In this document: in pieces, positions 11,253-23,060 of the stretch
Layout of the letters: each line of letters starts with the position of its first letter
Numbering within the stretch: position 1 is the first letter of the stretch
Assembly (NCBI GenBank): GCA_018398765.1
Contig: JAHBMJ010005929.1
Coordinates: 1-39,340, forward strand
DNA: 39,340 nt
Reading direction: 5' to 3'
Source of the DNA: Chromera velia
Taxonomy: Eukaryota; Sar; Chromeraceae
Position numbers and translations under genes: made by a program
Notes under the pieces: model-generated
The model's input: only the letters and a program-made list of their open reading frames with translations
Told to the model about the DNA's origin: nothing
Databases searched by the model: none

Positions 11253-14200
11253 ATGGCCATCTCACTTCTGTGGGGTCTGCCGTGCACTCTGATTCCTCAG
11301 GACCGTATACAAAAACAGGAACTGGTTGGTCTGCCTTCCTGGCTCTTTCCCCGGAAAAACAACACTCTATTTACAAAACGCTTCATTCTGTTTGATGGTT
11401 GTTTGCAGGTCGAAAGGTTTTGTCAGGAGCTCAACATAAACGGGGCATTGCGACAAGGCAGAGATTTTGCTGTCTACAAGCTTACTGCAGTAAAGGATGA
11501 CGAAACGGTCAACGCGGGAGAAACCGTCGCCGTCCAGATTTCGAAAGGAGGTCAGCCTGCCCGCTTGGGGGCCTCTTTCTACTTTCTCATCTCCCATTAC
11601 ACAAGATGAGATGAAGGGTCGACAGCGATTTTTGTATATACTCCGAATTCCTCCTTTTCACTGCCTGGTCGGCTTTGTCCTGCAGGGCTGACGTGCAAGA
11701 CAATCGACGTGCTGATAGAAGAAAACGATCACTTGACGGCACAGGTCGGTCGGACAGTCGCGTCTCTCTCGTCGTTTGTTCTGTTCTCCATTGTCCATTC
11801 GAGTCAGGAAGAATGGTTGGGCTATCGTTTTTTTTGTTGCCATTTTGGCGTCTTTGCTCCTGCCTGTACCGCCCGATCTGTACAATTGTTCTTGTCGTCC
11901 TTCCTGATTTCTTTCTTTATGTGGTCTCTCCGTTTTTGTACCTAGTTATCTCTCTCACCATTTCCTTCTGCCCCGGCTCTACCCTTCCAGTCCCTGTACC
12001 TCAATTTCTCCCAATCAGGTCCTGCCCTGCAGCATGAATGATGAAGAACAGCGACTGCATGCACGCTGTTTTCTTGAAACGTCAAGAGTCTCTCTCACGT
12101 GATATCTCTCGCTCGCTCTCATGAGATTTTGTTCTTTCTTGTGCATCGTCCCCCCTCCCTCCCTCCCTCCCTCTCGTGCGCAGAGAGACCGGCTACAAGA
12201 CACGGTGCTGCAGCTCGAGAGCGCATTATCAGAAGCCACCAGAGGTCAGTTGGGTGCATGGAAAAGGGAACGGTTCAAGGAAGAAACATGAAGAAAGCGT
12301 CCCTGAGTTTTGCAGAAATCACTTTGCACAGGAAGCCCAACTGTGAAGTGGTCTTTCTCTTTGCGTCCCGAATGTCTTTATCCCTCAGCATTCTCTGCTG
12401 CGCTCATTCACCCTTCGTCCCTCCCTATCCTCTGCGTGTTGCTTGCCTGACTGACTGACTGCAGCACACGCGCTTTTGGTTGAGGGGACAGGGGACCACC
12501 CGGATGAGGAACCCCGGAGGCAAGGTCGGTCCGCCATCACCCGTCAAATCAACAATGTGCTATTGTGTCCGCTCGCTCTGCCTCATCTTTTTGCTTGGTT
12601 TGAAGAGACAGAGGGGGGTTGCGGTCGCTAGAGGGAGAGGTGTCCTTCCTCCCTTTCGTTTCGATTTTTTCTTTTGCCTTTCCCTTGAAAGCCCTTTTCA
12701 TCTCCTGATTTTGCGGTTGTTGCGTTGAGTCATAGCATCAAGAAGAGTCAGTCAGGAGGTTGGAATGGACAGAAGTGCATGTCCCACTTGATGTTGGCAT
12801 CATCAAGATTGATCTCACATACTTCATTGCGCAATCGTGTGTGCACGACAAGCCAAATCAGATCCATGCAGAAAGATGTCTCTTGTCGATGCATGAATTG
12901 ACTCACCAGTGCACCCAGCTAGTCGCCACCTGATTCTTGCAATCAATGATTCATTCATTCTTTCATTCATTCTTTCACTCATTCATTCATTCATTTATTC
13001 GTTCATTCATTCATTCACTCATTCATTCATTCGTATGCGTGCATGTACGTACATGCGCTCACGCGTCGATGGCCCGACCGATTCCTCGACCTTCCTTCCC
13101 TTCCCTCCATCTCTCTCGATTGCATTTTTTTTTAGCGACTGTCTTTCTGTATTTCTCCTGTCTGAATTCTCTCTGTCTCCTCTCCCTTGTCTGATCGATC
13201 TTGACGATTTCCTGTCCTCGTTTTCTCTCGCTTCTTTTCCCTTTCCTCCAATCCCTTCTCCTTTTCTTCCAGCGCCTCTGATGCCATCCTGGACAGAAGC
13301 AGCAGTAGCAGCAGCAACTCGCCAGCAGGAAGAGAACACAAGGGTGGAGAGGAGTGAGCAAGAAGATGCGCCGAGCACAGAGGAGGAAGAGGAGGAGGAG
13401 GAGGAGGAGGAGGACGATGATGACGATGATCATTCCCCTGCCCCCCCCCCTCCCCACGCCGCTTTACTCGCACAGCAGCAAACAAAGAAAGACAAAGGAC
13501 CTCCCCCAAGAGTTCCCCCCTTGGCCCTTTCAAAAGTGCCCCGCGCTGCAGACCAACAACTCTCACCTGCCCCTCCCCCGCATCTAGAGGAAGAATCTTC
13601 GGGTGCCCCTGCTCCCGCTGTGCCCCCGTCGCGTTTGTCCGGTCTTACAGGACTCTCTGAGACTTACAGACAGCTTGCTGCGAAAGAACAAAAGCAGTCT
13701 TCTTCCGCGGCCTCAGCCCCACAGACAGATCCCCAGAAAAGGGGTGCCAAATTGGGACCCACAGAAACGCATACAGAGACAGGGGAGCAGTTCCAATTCA
13801 CGAAGGACTTTACCTTCGGCACAGTGACAACGGACGCTGCCCCTCAAAACCCCCCTTCCTCCTCTTCGCAAGAGAGGGGCCCAGGCATGCCCCCTCATTC
13901 TCCTGTGTCCGGGGCCACGCGGGAGCACAGCCGTCCCTCCCCACGGTTCCCGTTTGGCCCTCCAGCTTTCGGGGCTGCCGTGTCTGCCGCGACTGCTCGC
14001 CGTGCTGTGGAGTCTGCCGCCGCTGCTTCCGCCGGTGCAGCTTCTTCAGGGCACGGACAAGGGGTGACGTGGCAAAGCCTGAGTGGGGGAGTGCGAGACC
14101 TCTGGAGACTGCCGGAAGCTGAGGCAGAGAGTCCGAATCTGAATCCCCTGATGGGTGAGGGTGAAGGTATTCCTGTCGGTTCTTCTCCTCCGTCTCTCGG

Positions 14201-15952
14201 GAGCAATAGAGGGCTGACTGAAAGGGAGAGGGGTGGAGTGCAGACAGACAGGACAGGAAGGGGCACTGGAGGGTTCTCGGAGGGCTCACGTTTGCTTCCC
14301 GCAGAGACGCTCTCTGTCTCTGCATGGGGGGGGCGCAGAGCTATTGGTTCTCTAAATGGAGGGGGAGGGTTGGAAGGGGGACAGGCAGGATCATCATTAG
14401 CACCTGGAGGACAGGGGGGAGGGTTGTCGATAGGTCTCTTACCCTCCAGATCTGAACTCCTCTGGAATGGCGCAGGGCAGGCGGAAGGTGGTGAAGGGGT
14501 CGCATCTTCTTCAAGGTGGGTCGGGGGGTTGCGACTTCCTCTTCCTTGCTCCTGTTTTCTGCCCTCCTTGCCTTGTTCTTTCTTTTCTCGTTTGTATGCG
14601 TCACGTCTTCCTGGATTCTTTCTCTTCGCGTTCGCGAACTTTCCCCCCTCACACCGCCTGTACATTTTCATCCCTCCACTACGGTGTTCTCCCCCCGCTT
14701 CTTCCCTCCCTTCCCGTGTCCTTCCTCTCTTGAGTGCAGCCGCCCCCCATCTGCCGCCGTCTCCGCAAGATCTGTGGCACCTTTGGGGTCTGTAAGCGTA
14801 CCCGTCTCTGGAAGGGAGGGCGCCTCCCCCCCCTTCAGACCAGCAGGACCAAGGGGACGCCTGGAGAGTCGGGTCGTGCAGGGGGGTCGTCCGGGTGTGG
14901 GCACAGAGGGAATCGATCGCCCCCCCCCCTCCTCTCTCGCCGCCTCCTCCTCCGCTAGCAAACCCACGGCGGCGACACTGAGCCGTCGTGCCACCACACA
15001 TCGGGAACGAGAAAGGGAGAGGGAGAGGGACAGAGCACGGTTGACGGAGAGACAGGTGGAAGGAAAGAGGAACGATGCCCAGTTGAAGTGGCAACAAGAA
15101 GAGGCGATGGCGAGGATGCTGAGGGAGTTTGGGGCTCTCCGCGATGTCTGTCTGTCTGTCTCTGTCTTCCCTTATCTGACCACCCTATCTTTCTCTATTA
15201 TGTCTTCTGTCTCTGTGCTCCTCTCTTGACTGTACGCGTTGTCGCCCGGTGTCTGCACTGGTTCATACACACTTTTCACCCAGACACACTCACACTCACA
15301 CACACGCATAAATGCACATCATTGCGAACGTTGTGGTACTTGAGGTGGCGATTTCCAAGTGACTCGATCACAAAAGGGTCATTCGGTCTATCTCGCACAA
15401 TCTGCGACACGACAGATCGTCACTTGGTCTTGACGCCCACTGGTCTCATTTTTTTCCGTTCTCTTCCTGCCGTACCCGTATTTTGCTTTGCAGGAGCTCA
15501 GGCGCCGTGGAGAGTTGGGTCGGGTCGCGGGGCCGTCCCCCCACTTTCCTTCGCGTTCAAGCCAGACGCGCGGGGGGGCGATACCGAAAGCTTCCAGCCA
15601 GGAGGCCCCGCGAAAGCATCTGCGGGGGGAAGAGGCGGCGGCGGAGGTCGAGGTCTCCCTGTCGCAGCCCACCAGCAGCAGCACCAAGGGGCCGACGCCG
15701 CAGGAGCCGGTCCGGGTCCAGGAGGGGGCAGCGGCCAGCCTCAACAGCAGCAGCAGGCTCGTTGGACTTCCCCTTCTGGCAAGAGTGGGGGCAGAGGGCG
15801 CGGCGTTGGCGAGACCTCAGGCGGTGCCGAGTCGGGAGGGGGGGGCGAGAGAGACCGCAGAGGTCCGTGTGTGGCCGTGCAATTATGCGTCGTGCGAATC
15901 TCTCTCTCTCTCCCCCTCTCTCTCTCTCTGTGTCTGTGTGTGTGCGCGCGCG

Positions 15953-16005
<53 letters not shown>

Positions 16006-16054
16006 TGCGTGCGTGTGTGTCTGTGTATGTGTGTGCGTGTGCGTGCGTGCGTGC

Positions 16055-16093
<39 letters not shown>

Positions 16094-18580
16094 CGACGGG
16101 GGAAGGGGCAGTCCGAATCTCGTCGGGGGAGGGAAGGGAGAAAGAGGAAAGAGGCGACCACAAGACAACATGGCTGGGGGGGGACAAGAGGTATGCAGGC
16201 AGGCAGGCAGAAAGGGCGGAAAAGGGGCTGTGGCGTCTCCCCATCTGACCGTTTGTTTCTCGCGTTCCAACTGGTCCTTTTTTTTTGTTGCAGATACTTC
16301 TTCTTCATTTTCTCTGCATTTCGCTACAAATTTTCTCGCGATATACAGATCTTCAGACTGTTCATGGAAAGCCTCATCGCTCCCCGTTACCCATTTTTCT
16401 TTATTATCGCGGTTGGCCGTCCTCTGAACTCCTCTTTTCTGCCTCCACGTGATTCCTCATCTTTCTCAACAGAGAAGTAAGGTGTGCATCTCTTATTTGT
16501 CTGTCTGTTTTTCTGTCTCTGTGTGCAGCTCTCAGCCCCCGGGGGGAGAGCGGGGGGTGCCGGGGGGGAACCCTTCCCGTCTCCCCGGATCCATTTGAAT
16601 ATTGGGGTTGGGGGTCTGGGTGGGGGGAGGGCGGGGTTGGGGTTGGGCAGGGGGGATGAAGGATCGGGAGTGGGGCCGCAGATGGGGGGTAGGGCGGCAG
16701 TTCCGCGTCTGGACCTCGCTGGGATTGCAAAGGCGGCGGAGCCTCAGCCTCCGAAGGCTCCTCGACAGCCGCATGGGGTTGGACGAATTGGACCTGTGGC
16801 AGCAGGAGGAGGAGGGGGGGGGAAGGGAAGGGGGCAGAAGGGGGCGATACCACCGAATTCACCCAGGGGAAAGAATCAGATGGGCCTTCAGATGCCTCTC
16901 ACTGCCAGAGCAGCTGTACAGTCGAATGCTGAGAAAGAAGAAACAGGAGGGACCACGGCACGGAAGGGAGGACGCACCCACAGAGGTCCTGCGCCTTCCC
17001 GCGCCGCCATCGCGGGGGAGAGAGGAGCAGGTCCTGCCTCGACTTCTCGTACAGGTTCTTCGGGTCGTGCGTCAGGACCTGTTCAGTCAAGTAGCAATAG
17101 TGGGGGTGTGGGGGGACTCCTGGGGACAGATAATGCGGCGGCAGGAGGGGGGAAGGAAACCGTCCGCTCAGTAGCAGCATCAACCGTAAAGGATTCTGCA
17201 CGGTCGGCGATAGCGAATCAAAACGTAGGCAGCTCCTCGGTTCAGCACCAGAGTCAAGCCGCCCCCCCTACATTGTCTTCTGGGTCGCATCATGTGCAGA
17301 CTAGGGGGGGGGTGAAAATGCCGGCGTTACGACTGGGGGCGTTGGCAGAGCAGAAATCAGAATCACAAGAGACCGGGGCAGAGGGAGGAGATGAGGCTGG
17401 TGTTCACAGACGCCCATCCCTTTCCCTGGCTGAGCCCAAAATGGCTGGGGGAGCAGCACCGCTCCCCGACAAAAAGAATCGCATCGCGAAGAAGAAGCAA
17501 AGAGATGTCCACGGATCCCGTCAACACCAAATCCCAAACCCCCCTCCCCACCCAGACCCTTCCCTAGAAGCCGCCCCTCCTGACGCAGGGGGTGGGCCTT
17601 CTGCCCATGCTTCTCGGGATCTGCCACCGCATTCTGCTGGCTTATCTGCAAGTCGACAGTCTAGTAAGGCTTCTGTGTCAGTGTCTCACTCCACTTCAAC
17701 ACTAGGTCATCAGCGCGGTCAGCCTCAGCAGCAGAGAGGAATCACCCAACAGCAAAAACGAAACACGATGATGAACCAGAAGCAAGCAGGAGGAAATGCG
17801 GCACAACACAATCGGCCCCGACCAACACAGACCCAGGTCGTTCCAAGTTGGCACCCCCCTCGCGGGGGGGGGCGGGGAGGGGGTCGAGGTCGTCAGGGGG
17901 GCGGCAGGGGGGGCAGAGGGGGGAAGCAGACTGCAAACCGGAGATCGGCGCCTTCCGACGGTGAAAGAGGTTCGGTTGCCTCCAACCCCGCCTCACTTTC
18001 TCATTCTCACTCTGCAGCAGGCTCTGTCCAACCCCTTCCACCCGCTGGGGGCCTTTCAACCCAGGAGGGGGGGGCATCCGAGGAACTCACCCACACCACT
18101 CCCGCACCTGAACCTGATCACACCCACGAAGCTTCTCCGCACATCCAGTCAAGCACAGCGTCTCCAAAAGAGCACGCCCCTCTGCCAACACAGAGAGGAC
18201 CACCCACACACTACCCGAATGTAGCCCAACCCCCAATGCTAGGCCAACATCAACACCACCCAGGCGGCACCCACCAGTCGCACCACCCCCACCCAAGCTT
18301 CCACCCTCCCCCACCACCCTCCTACTTTGTCCCCCATCACTACCCCCACACTCTAGTTTCTCAACCGACACCTGGGGCCTACTACGGAGGAGCAGGAGGA
18401 GGAGAAACTTTCGGCGGCCCCGGACCGCAGACTGTCCGCCACTACCCCACGGGGGGGTATGGTCAGGTGGCGGTGCCTGCGCCGGGGCCTCACGCTCAGA
18501 ATCTGGGCACTCATGCGCCCCCTGGCCAGTCAACCATAGTACGGACAACACACCATTACCAGAGGGGTGGGGGTGATTGA
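11253..18580 (+). CDS. Large low-complexity protein: coiled coils, acidic run, Gln/Pro/Gly and RGG tracts
   Basis: Ten exons: 11253-11324, 11409-11550, 11686-11744, 12184-12244, 12465-12524, 13273-14515, 14740-15145, 15502-15862 (or from 15494), 16093-16190 and 16529-18580. They give about 1517 residues ending in TGA. The start at 11253 (AAAATGGCC) is the only ATG giving a phase-0 exon with a GTTGGT donor. Residues 1-70 ([17 protein letters not shown]...) look folded but I do not recognise them. A short coiled coil follows ([20 protein letters not shown]). Then come an E/D run near 167-185, long Pro/Ser/Gly-rich disorder, a second charged helix near 632-681 ([14 protein letters not shown]), RGG repeats near 1276-1304 and a His/Pro/Tyr/Gly-rich tail. 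RGG with Gln and Tyr/Gly tracts is typical of RNA-granule or condensate proteins, so a role in RNA binding or scaffolding is plausible, not shown. The frame of the exon at about 15500 is not secure. Confidence 0.72.
12946..13035 (+). repeat. (ATTC)n microsatellite
   Basis: About 20 tetranucleotide units of ATTC with some GTTC and ACTC variants lie in intron 5 of the large low-complexity gene, upstream of the exon at 13273. The repeat lacks stops in this frame and artificially lengthens the downstream frame on its 5' side. Confidence 0.9.
15897..16092 (+). repeat. (CT)n/(GT)n/(GC) compound microsatellite abutting an acceptor
   Basis: Alternating CT and GT/GC dinucleotide blocks fill intron 8 of the large gene from about 35 nt after the donor. 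The last (GT)n runs straight into GCAG at 16089-16092, the acceptor for the exon at 16093. Confidence 0.9.
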
Positions 18581-20570
18581 CATGGGGAAGGGGTGTGGGA
18601 TTTGAGTGCGTAGTGGTTCGTCGGTGTCTCAAGAAGGAAGAGAGAGCAGCAAGAACTGTGCACCGATTGGCTCTGGATGTTTGTTCGTTTCCGTCCCGCC
18701 CCCTCGTTGTCCTTCTTTGTCTCTGCTCACTGACAGAAAAGGGCATGGAGGCAAGGAGGGCACATGCAGACCTCTTCGTTTTTCTTTCTTCATTACCATT
18801 TTTTGTCTTTCGTCGCCATTTTTCTTTTTTGTCTTCCCACAGCTGCGAATTCATTACACACGACGGCCAAATTAATTGTGACGGCATGTTTCCATGAAAT
18901 GAAGAGAAGAGAATCGTGAAGAAGAAAGAGGTAGATGGAAGGAAAGAATCCAAAGAGAACGGATCGAAAGAGACCAGATCTGCTCACTAGGCCTGAGGTC
19001 CTTTTTCTCTGTGCGAAAAGAAGGCAGAAAGAAGCATCTCCTCTCTCTCTGTTGGATGGATCGACGGGTGGGTGGGTGGGTGCATGCACTTGTGTCGGTA
19101 GGCGGACAGACAGACAGACGGACAGACACGGGTCGATCACTTTCCTTCTTCCTACATGGAAGCAAGGGAAAAAGAAGAAGATGAAGAAAAATGGAAGCAC
19201 ACGAACAGACCACCAGTAGAAACGAAAGTTCTTCTCGTGTATGCACCCTCTTTCCCCCATTAATTGTCAATTTATGTTCCTCTCATTCGGCCGTGCGCTG
19301 CTCTGTTATGGTTTTCTGTCAAACGACAAAACAGCAGAAGTGAATCTCGAACGAACAATCGGTCGGTCGGTCGGTCCATCGAACCTTCAGTCAGGTGAAA
19401 GGACTGAAGAGAACTTTTTGGTTAAGCAGTGCAGAGAGAATGCCAAACGATGATCGAGTACACCCTCTTAGTGACTCTCGTTGACAACTCTGTAGCTTGC
19501 GAAAGACAAATCGCGCGCACGGGAGCAATTTAGACAACAAAGGGGCTGGAGGAAGGGAAAAAAGAGGGAAGGAGGGACTGCGAGTGCGGGCCCTTTCAAA
19601 GAAAGATAAACAACCAACCGAGTATGGGTGCGGGGGCTGCTGGCTGCTCCTGTATGTTTTGACCCTCGCAGATTCTTCGCACACACAAGCATAGCGTTTT
19701 GTGTGGCGATCTCTGGTTGCTTGCGTCGGTCCACGTTGGACCGCTGTAAATATAATACCAGGCTTGACAATCTATCCATCATGCAGCGAGGTACGATGTG
19801 CTTGGCAGTATGATGTCAGTATGCACTGAAGTCTTCGGCAGAAGGGACATCAAACTTTAAAACCTGAATTCGAATAATTACTCGAATAAACTATAGCGAA
19901 TGAATAATTCGTGCATGATTGCATCTAATTGCATCAAAAAAATTTGAAGTCCTTTTATTCTGCATGCAGATATATTTAAATTAAGTGTATATATATATAT
20001 GGTAGCCTATCTAGTAGCCTATTAAGATGATAGGATAACATAGTACATGTATACTATTGTATAGTGTTTAATTACGTAATATATATAGGGATTGACATGA
20101 AAATATTTTTTATTGAGTCAATATTGACTAGTTTACAACAGGACATTACTGCATATGCAACTGCACTGGCATATATAGGTATAACCTTAGTAGTACTAAG
20201 GGTATAACTTATTATGTAGTTTCACCAATCACTATATAAGTGTCACATCTAAAATAATCCTAGAAATAAGCCAAACTGCGGCTTACCTGCTAACATATAT
20301 ATAAAAAAATTGCAAAGAAGTTACAGCTTCAACACTATGCCATACTACTATGCTACCGTGTATAATTGATGTTTCAGCTTCAAGTGGGATCGAAGTTGCT
20401 GTATGTCGATCTAGCTGTATGTGTACTGCTGTCAGTGTTGTGTGCCCACAGCAATGAAAAAAGAATTTGAAAGAACAGATCATGAAACTGGATGAAACAC
20501 TATCAAACACAGCTTGCATATGCACATTTAATAGTTGCAAAGTCTGCGTGCGTCGATCCGATCTACGTGT
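18581..20570. other. 3' flank and AT-rich intergenic region
   Basis: After the TGA of the large gene there is presumably its 3' untranslated region. From about 19830 the sequence becomes AT-rich with TATATA runs. A near-palindrome (TATAACCTTAGTA against TACTAAGGGTATA) lies at about 20174-20206. No gene is seen: open frames at 18600-19260 have no supported motifs and overlap purine/pyrimidine-rich sequence. Confidence 0.5.
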
Positions 20571-21305
20571 CTATTTCTTGCCGTGGTGAGTGAAGCCTCT
20601 GAAGAAGCTGGCGGCTGCAGAGCCCGCCGCAGACCCAGCCGACCCTAGAGAGTCCGCCATCGAGGAGTATTGGCTGTGTGCCCAACTGAACCACTTCTTT
20701 GCGACCTCGTCCTGTCCGTACTCAACCGCCCGTCTGTTGGCGCCTGTCATTGTCAGTTGCCCCACAGGAGATGCCAGAGAGACAGCATAAGTCAGATCCC
20801 CAAACACCGGGTCGTCCTTCAAGAAGTGCGCCCTGAAATCCTTGCACAGAAGAATCGCAGAGCCGTATCGCATGCCCAGGGAGACCAGGACGCTCTCCTG
20901 CAAGAAAGGAAGGCACTGGCCCTGGATGTTATGCTTCACAATCACCTCACTGTCCTCCTCGGTCCATCCCGGAATCTTGTCTCCGATCTCTCTGACAACA
21001 TCCTCAGGACTCCAGGCAAGCCACTCCAAGGGGAAACTCACTTTCGACTTCAAATCAGCACTTGGGACGTTTTGTTTCCTCGTGCTGCTGAATCTACATT
21101 GTGTTTTTGTGCAAGGAATCACAGGCTCTCTGCTACGAAATCCGGTTTGCTGGAGACTCACGATCGCAGCTGAGAAAGGAGACGGTGGGGACGACAGAAC
21201 CCGTCTATGCTCAATTGGTCGTAAGCGAGACGAAAGAGACATGTGCCAGGGGGTGCCATTGACACTTCTTTTGCGAAATGCTGATCCAAGACGCACAATT
21301 CTCAT
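20571..21305 (-). CDS. SAM-domain protein with basic N-terminus, possibly organelle-targeted
   Basis: A single 244-residue frame. Residues 1-90 are rich in Arg and Ser with almost no acidic residues (MRIVRLGSAFRKRSVNG...), as in a mitochondrial or plastid transit peptide. Residues about 92-165 match a sterile alpha motif: PLEWLAWSPEDVVREI, a Trp in GWTEEDSEVI, HNIQGQCLPFLQE, then LGMRYGSAILLCKDF. SAM domains are small helical bundles for protein-protein or, less often, RNA contacts. The C-terminal 70 residues include a small-residue AGSAAGSAAASFF segment that could be a weak membrane or flexible stretch. Start choice: the first ATG of the frame, which includes the putative transit peptide. 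It faces away from the zinc-ribbon gene at 21886, with about 580 bp between. The domain call is moderate; the targeting is inference. Confidence 0.72.
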   Translation of the reverse strand: MRIVRLGSAFRKRSVNGTPWHMSLSSRLRPIEHRRVLSSPPSPFSAAIVSLQQTGFRSREPVIPCTKTQCRFSSTRKQNVPSADLKSKVSFPLEWLAWSPEDVVREIGDKIPGWTEEDSEVIVKHNIQGQCLPFLQESVLVSLGMRYGSAILLCKDFRAHFLKDDPVFGDLTYAVSLASPVGQLTMTGANRRAVEYGQDEVAKKWFSWAHSQYSSMADSLGSAGSAAGSAAASFFRGFTHHGKK

Positions 21306-21885
21306 CTTGCTGTGGAAATTCGGGCGGCACTTGGCAGAAGACGTCCAGTTTCGCTGGAAAGAACGCTATATACTCGTCAGTACTTGTCAGTGAGTCGTCA
21401 GTGGAACTGTTGTGGTTTTTTTCTTGCTCGACCTTCAGACAGTCTGACATTCTGACTTGCCAAGTGGAGTTTCAGGAGAAGCAAAACCTTCCCTTGCTTT
21501 TGGAAGCACCACATTCAATGAGACAGCTGTGACAGTTTAATTGCAACATGCTCACTGCATGGTTGTTGCGCAACAGCCGCCGCGTTTGTGTCGTCTGAAT
21601 GCGTGCAAGCGCGCAACACGCGCGCAACACAATTGAGTTATCAGATGACACCATTTGGTGGCGATGTACGTCAGATTCGAGGCTCTTCACAGGGCCGGCC
21701 GAAGCATCAACGGTCATGCCTTCATACACATGTGCTCATACCCCTGCTTCCGTCCCTTTCACGCCAGGGGAATGCGGGTTTCGTGACTGGAGAACCAAAC
21801 AACACATCTTGCTCAAAGAGACAGACAAACAACAGTTGTTTGAGCCCAAGCAACTTCTCTTCCGGAGGCTGTAGTTCAGCGCAGC
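21306..21885. promoter_or_regulatory. Divergent intergenic region between SAM-domain and zinc-ribbon genes
   Basis: The 580 bp between two outward-facing starts should hold both promoters. No TATA box is obvious. GCGCGCAACACGCGCGCAAC near 21610-21630 is a short direct repeat of GCGCGCAACAC type that could be a binding site. This is inference from layout. Confidence 0.35.
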
Positions 21886-22110
21886 ATGTCCGGACAGGAG
21901 GACTACAGCGCATTCGTGACCGATAAGTGCCCAATCTGCAAGAAGATTGCGTACGATGCTCCCGGATGTCTCCACTGTCCCAGGTGTGACGTCAACGTCC
22001 ATGATCTTCTGTATAACCCGTACGCGGTGTGCTCGCAGTGCAAAAACCGTGTGAGCGAGAAGTGCACAAAACCGGAGTGTGAGAAGAAGAGATCCAAAGG
22101 TAAAGGGTAG
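21886..22110 (+). CDS. Small ten-cysteine zinc-ribbon protein, 74 aa
   Basis: A complete 74-residue frame with start context GCAGCATGTC and a TAG stop. Ten cysteines lie in paired knuckles: C15-x2-C18 (CPIC), C28-x2-C31-x2-C34 (CLHCPRC), C49-x2-C52 (CSQC) and C60-x4-C65 (CTKPEC), with His30 and His39 between them. This spacing fits two zinc sites of the ribbon/treble-clef kind. The tail is basic (KKRSKGKG), which suggests contact with nucleic acid or ribosome. There is no signal peptide or membrane span. I do not recognise the exact family. Small proteins like this are often part of RNA polymerase, ribosome or splicing complexes, but nothing here decides it. The dense Cys pattern makes a real gene likely despite the length. 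Confidence 0.78.
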   Translation: MSGQEDYSAFVTDKCPICKKIAYDAPGCLHCPRCDVNVHDLLYNPYAVCSQCKNRVSEKCTKPECEKKRSKGKG

Positions 22111-22536
22111 ATGCAAACTCCCACCAACTGTCCTGCCCTCCCAAAAACATCCATGCTGTTTCTTGATGAATGGTGGCGCGAGGGTGAAGTTAGGGGACGC
22201 CCTCATCTACAGGGTGGCACTGCATGCAGAATTTCAAAGGACATGCATGCAGATTGAAGGCAAGCAAGATCCAGTCTCTTGACAGACGACCGTTTGGTAC
22301 ACATTGTAAACCTCTTGGGTTGCCATGAATAGCTGAAAGGAGTATATGTATAATTGCCAACGGTTTCATGTGGCTACTTCAACCAGCAGTTGCGATTTTC
22401 GTTCTTGTATCCCGCCATCTGCTGTGGGTTATATATATTTCTTGCCCTTGTTTTAAAAAGTGGATGGAAGCGTGCGCTCAGTCTGTATATTTACATCCGT
22501 GCAAGTACGACCGTGATAGCGACTCTTCATTTGTGT

Positions 22537-22543
22537 GTGTGCG

Positions 22544-22592
<49 letters not shown>

Positions 22593-22738
22593 AAGAGAGA
22601 GAGGGGGGGGGGGGGGGTTTTTTTTTTCTTTTTTTCTTTCTTTTTTTCTTTCTTTCTTTCTTTCTTTCTTTCTTTCGTTCGTTCGTTCGTTCGTTCGTTC
22701 GTTCGTTCGTTCGTCCGTTCGTTCGTTGTTTCTTTCCT

Positions 22739-22770
<32 letters not shown>

Positions 22771-23060
22771 TCGTTCGTTCGTCCGTTCGTTCGTTCGTTC
22801 GTTCGTTCGTTCGTTCGTTCTTTGATTCTTTCTTTCTTTTCTTCTGTCTTTCTTTCTTTCTCAGAGTCTTTCTTTCTTTCTTTCCTTCCTTCCTTCCTTC
22901 CTTTCTTCCTTCCTTCCTTCCTTCCTTCCCTCTTTCCTTCTTTCCTTCCTTCCTTCTTTCCTTCCTTTCTTCTTTCCTTCGCTGTTTCTTTCTTTTTTTG
23001 TCCGTTTCCTTCTTTTTTTCTTTCTTTCTTTCTTTCTTTCTTTCGTTCACATCTTCTTTC
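22537..23060. repeat. Giant polypyrimidine tetranucleotide tract (TTTC/TTCG/TTCC) with (GT)n and G run
   Basis: (GT)n at about 22537-22578 is followed by (GA)n, a run of about 14 G (22603-22616) and then over 400 bp built of TTTC, GTTC and TTCC units. One strand is almost wholly pyrimidine. Open frames on both strands here are repeat artefacts. Tracts of this kind can form triplex (H-DNA) structures. Confidence 0.95.

Noticed and set aside
13895-15097. 400-residue minus-strand frame opposite the large low-complexity gene
   Set aside because: It is the antisense of GC-rich low-complexity exons, and no splice or motif evidence supports it.
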